Source: CAWIXB01 sp963839955
Lineage (GTDB): Bacteria > Actinomycetota > Actinomycetes > JACCUZ01
Length of the DNA: 64,000 bases
Assembly: GCA_963839955.1 (NCBI GenBank)
Contig: CAWIXB010000001.1
Span: 3,410,001 to 3,474,000, forward strand
Direction of reading: 5' to 3'
Position 1 is the first letter of the stretch. Every line of letters starts with the position of its first letter. A program made the position numbers and the translations under genes. Below the pieces are notes generated by a model. It was given only the letters and a program-made list of their open reading frames with translations, was not told the origin of the DNA and searched no databases. Of the stretch, positions 63,948 through 64,000 are shown one piece after another.

Positions 63948-64000
63948 GTTCCCTCCGGTGTTGCTTGCTCAGCCGGGTCTACGTCTTGCGCTTGTCGCGA
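63948..64000. other. Upstream region of the Cas2/SinR-like gene, window edge
   Basis: Only its ribosome binding site is recognisable; no promoter or further gene is visible before the sequence ends. Confidence 0.5.

Overview
This 64-kb window comes from a GC-rich actinobacterium. The signs are GTG/TTG starts, ATGA/GTGA stop-start overlaps, DasR-type operators, MshB/Mca-like and LacI/BTAD regulator families, and secreted proteins with long Ala-rich signal peptides. I see no rRNA, tRNA, CRISPR array, integrase or transposase. The genus cannot be fixed from the sequence alone.

Region A (1-33.0 kb) is mostly carbohydrate and protein degradation. It is bracketed by two secreted glycosidases that end in a LamG domain. 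One is a truncated (alpha/alpha)6-type enzyme at the left edge; the other is a GH84 beta-N-acetylglucosaminidase at 29.1-32.4 kb. Both lie on the minus strand, both have a DasR-like (dre) operator in the promoter, and both have a divergent VOC-fold gene upstream. Between them are: a TrmB/LuxR-like regulator; a secreted S8 protease with Asp-box repeats; an operon (9.5-16.6 kb) of Asp/Glu racemase, argininosuccinate-lyase-like enzyme, PIG-L deacetylase and a ferric-type ABC importer; and a xylan locus (16.6-29.1 kb) with a GH3 enzyme, a LacI repressor, an oligosaccharide ABC importer lacking its own ATPase, a GH10 xylanase, a GH115 alpha-glucuronidase and xylulokinase.

Region B (33.0-35.0 kb) holds small genes: a lipoprotein, a 67-aa protein, a HAD hydrolase and an SRPBCC protein. 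A perfect 34-bp palindrome sits exactly between the stops of the last two.

Region C (35.0-62.4 kb) is an apparently intact extracellular contractile injection system (eCIS). One tightly overlapping operon encodes a multi-domain glycosyltransferase, sheath, tube, a zinc-ribbon protein, a Pro/Ala-rich protein, a Pvc16-like cap protein, an AAA+ ATPase, a DUF4157 protein, tube/LysM/spike/PAAR/gp25/two baseplate-J proteins, tail protein I, a giant DUF6519 fibre-like protein and, last, a BTAD regulator. Divergent from it is a DUF4157 protein fused to an aspzincin (M35/LysN-like) protease, which has the layout expected of a toxin cargo. The intergenic region between them carries four direct repeats spaced exactly 11 bp apart, as expected for a SARP/BTAD operator. 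No tape-measure gene and no membrane anchor were recognised.

Region D (62.4-64.0 kb) contains a doubly broken DUF664/DinB gene, an ArsC-like protein, an intergenic 21-bp inverted repeat with a structured loop, and a small Cas2/SinR-like protein.
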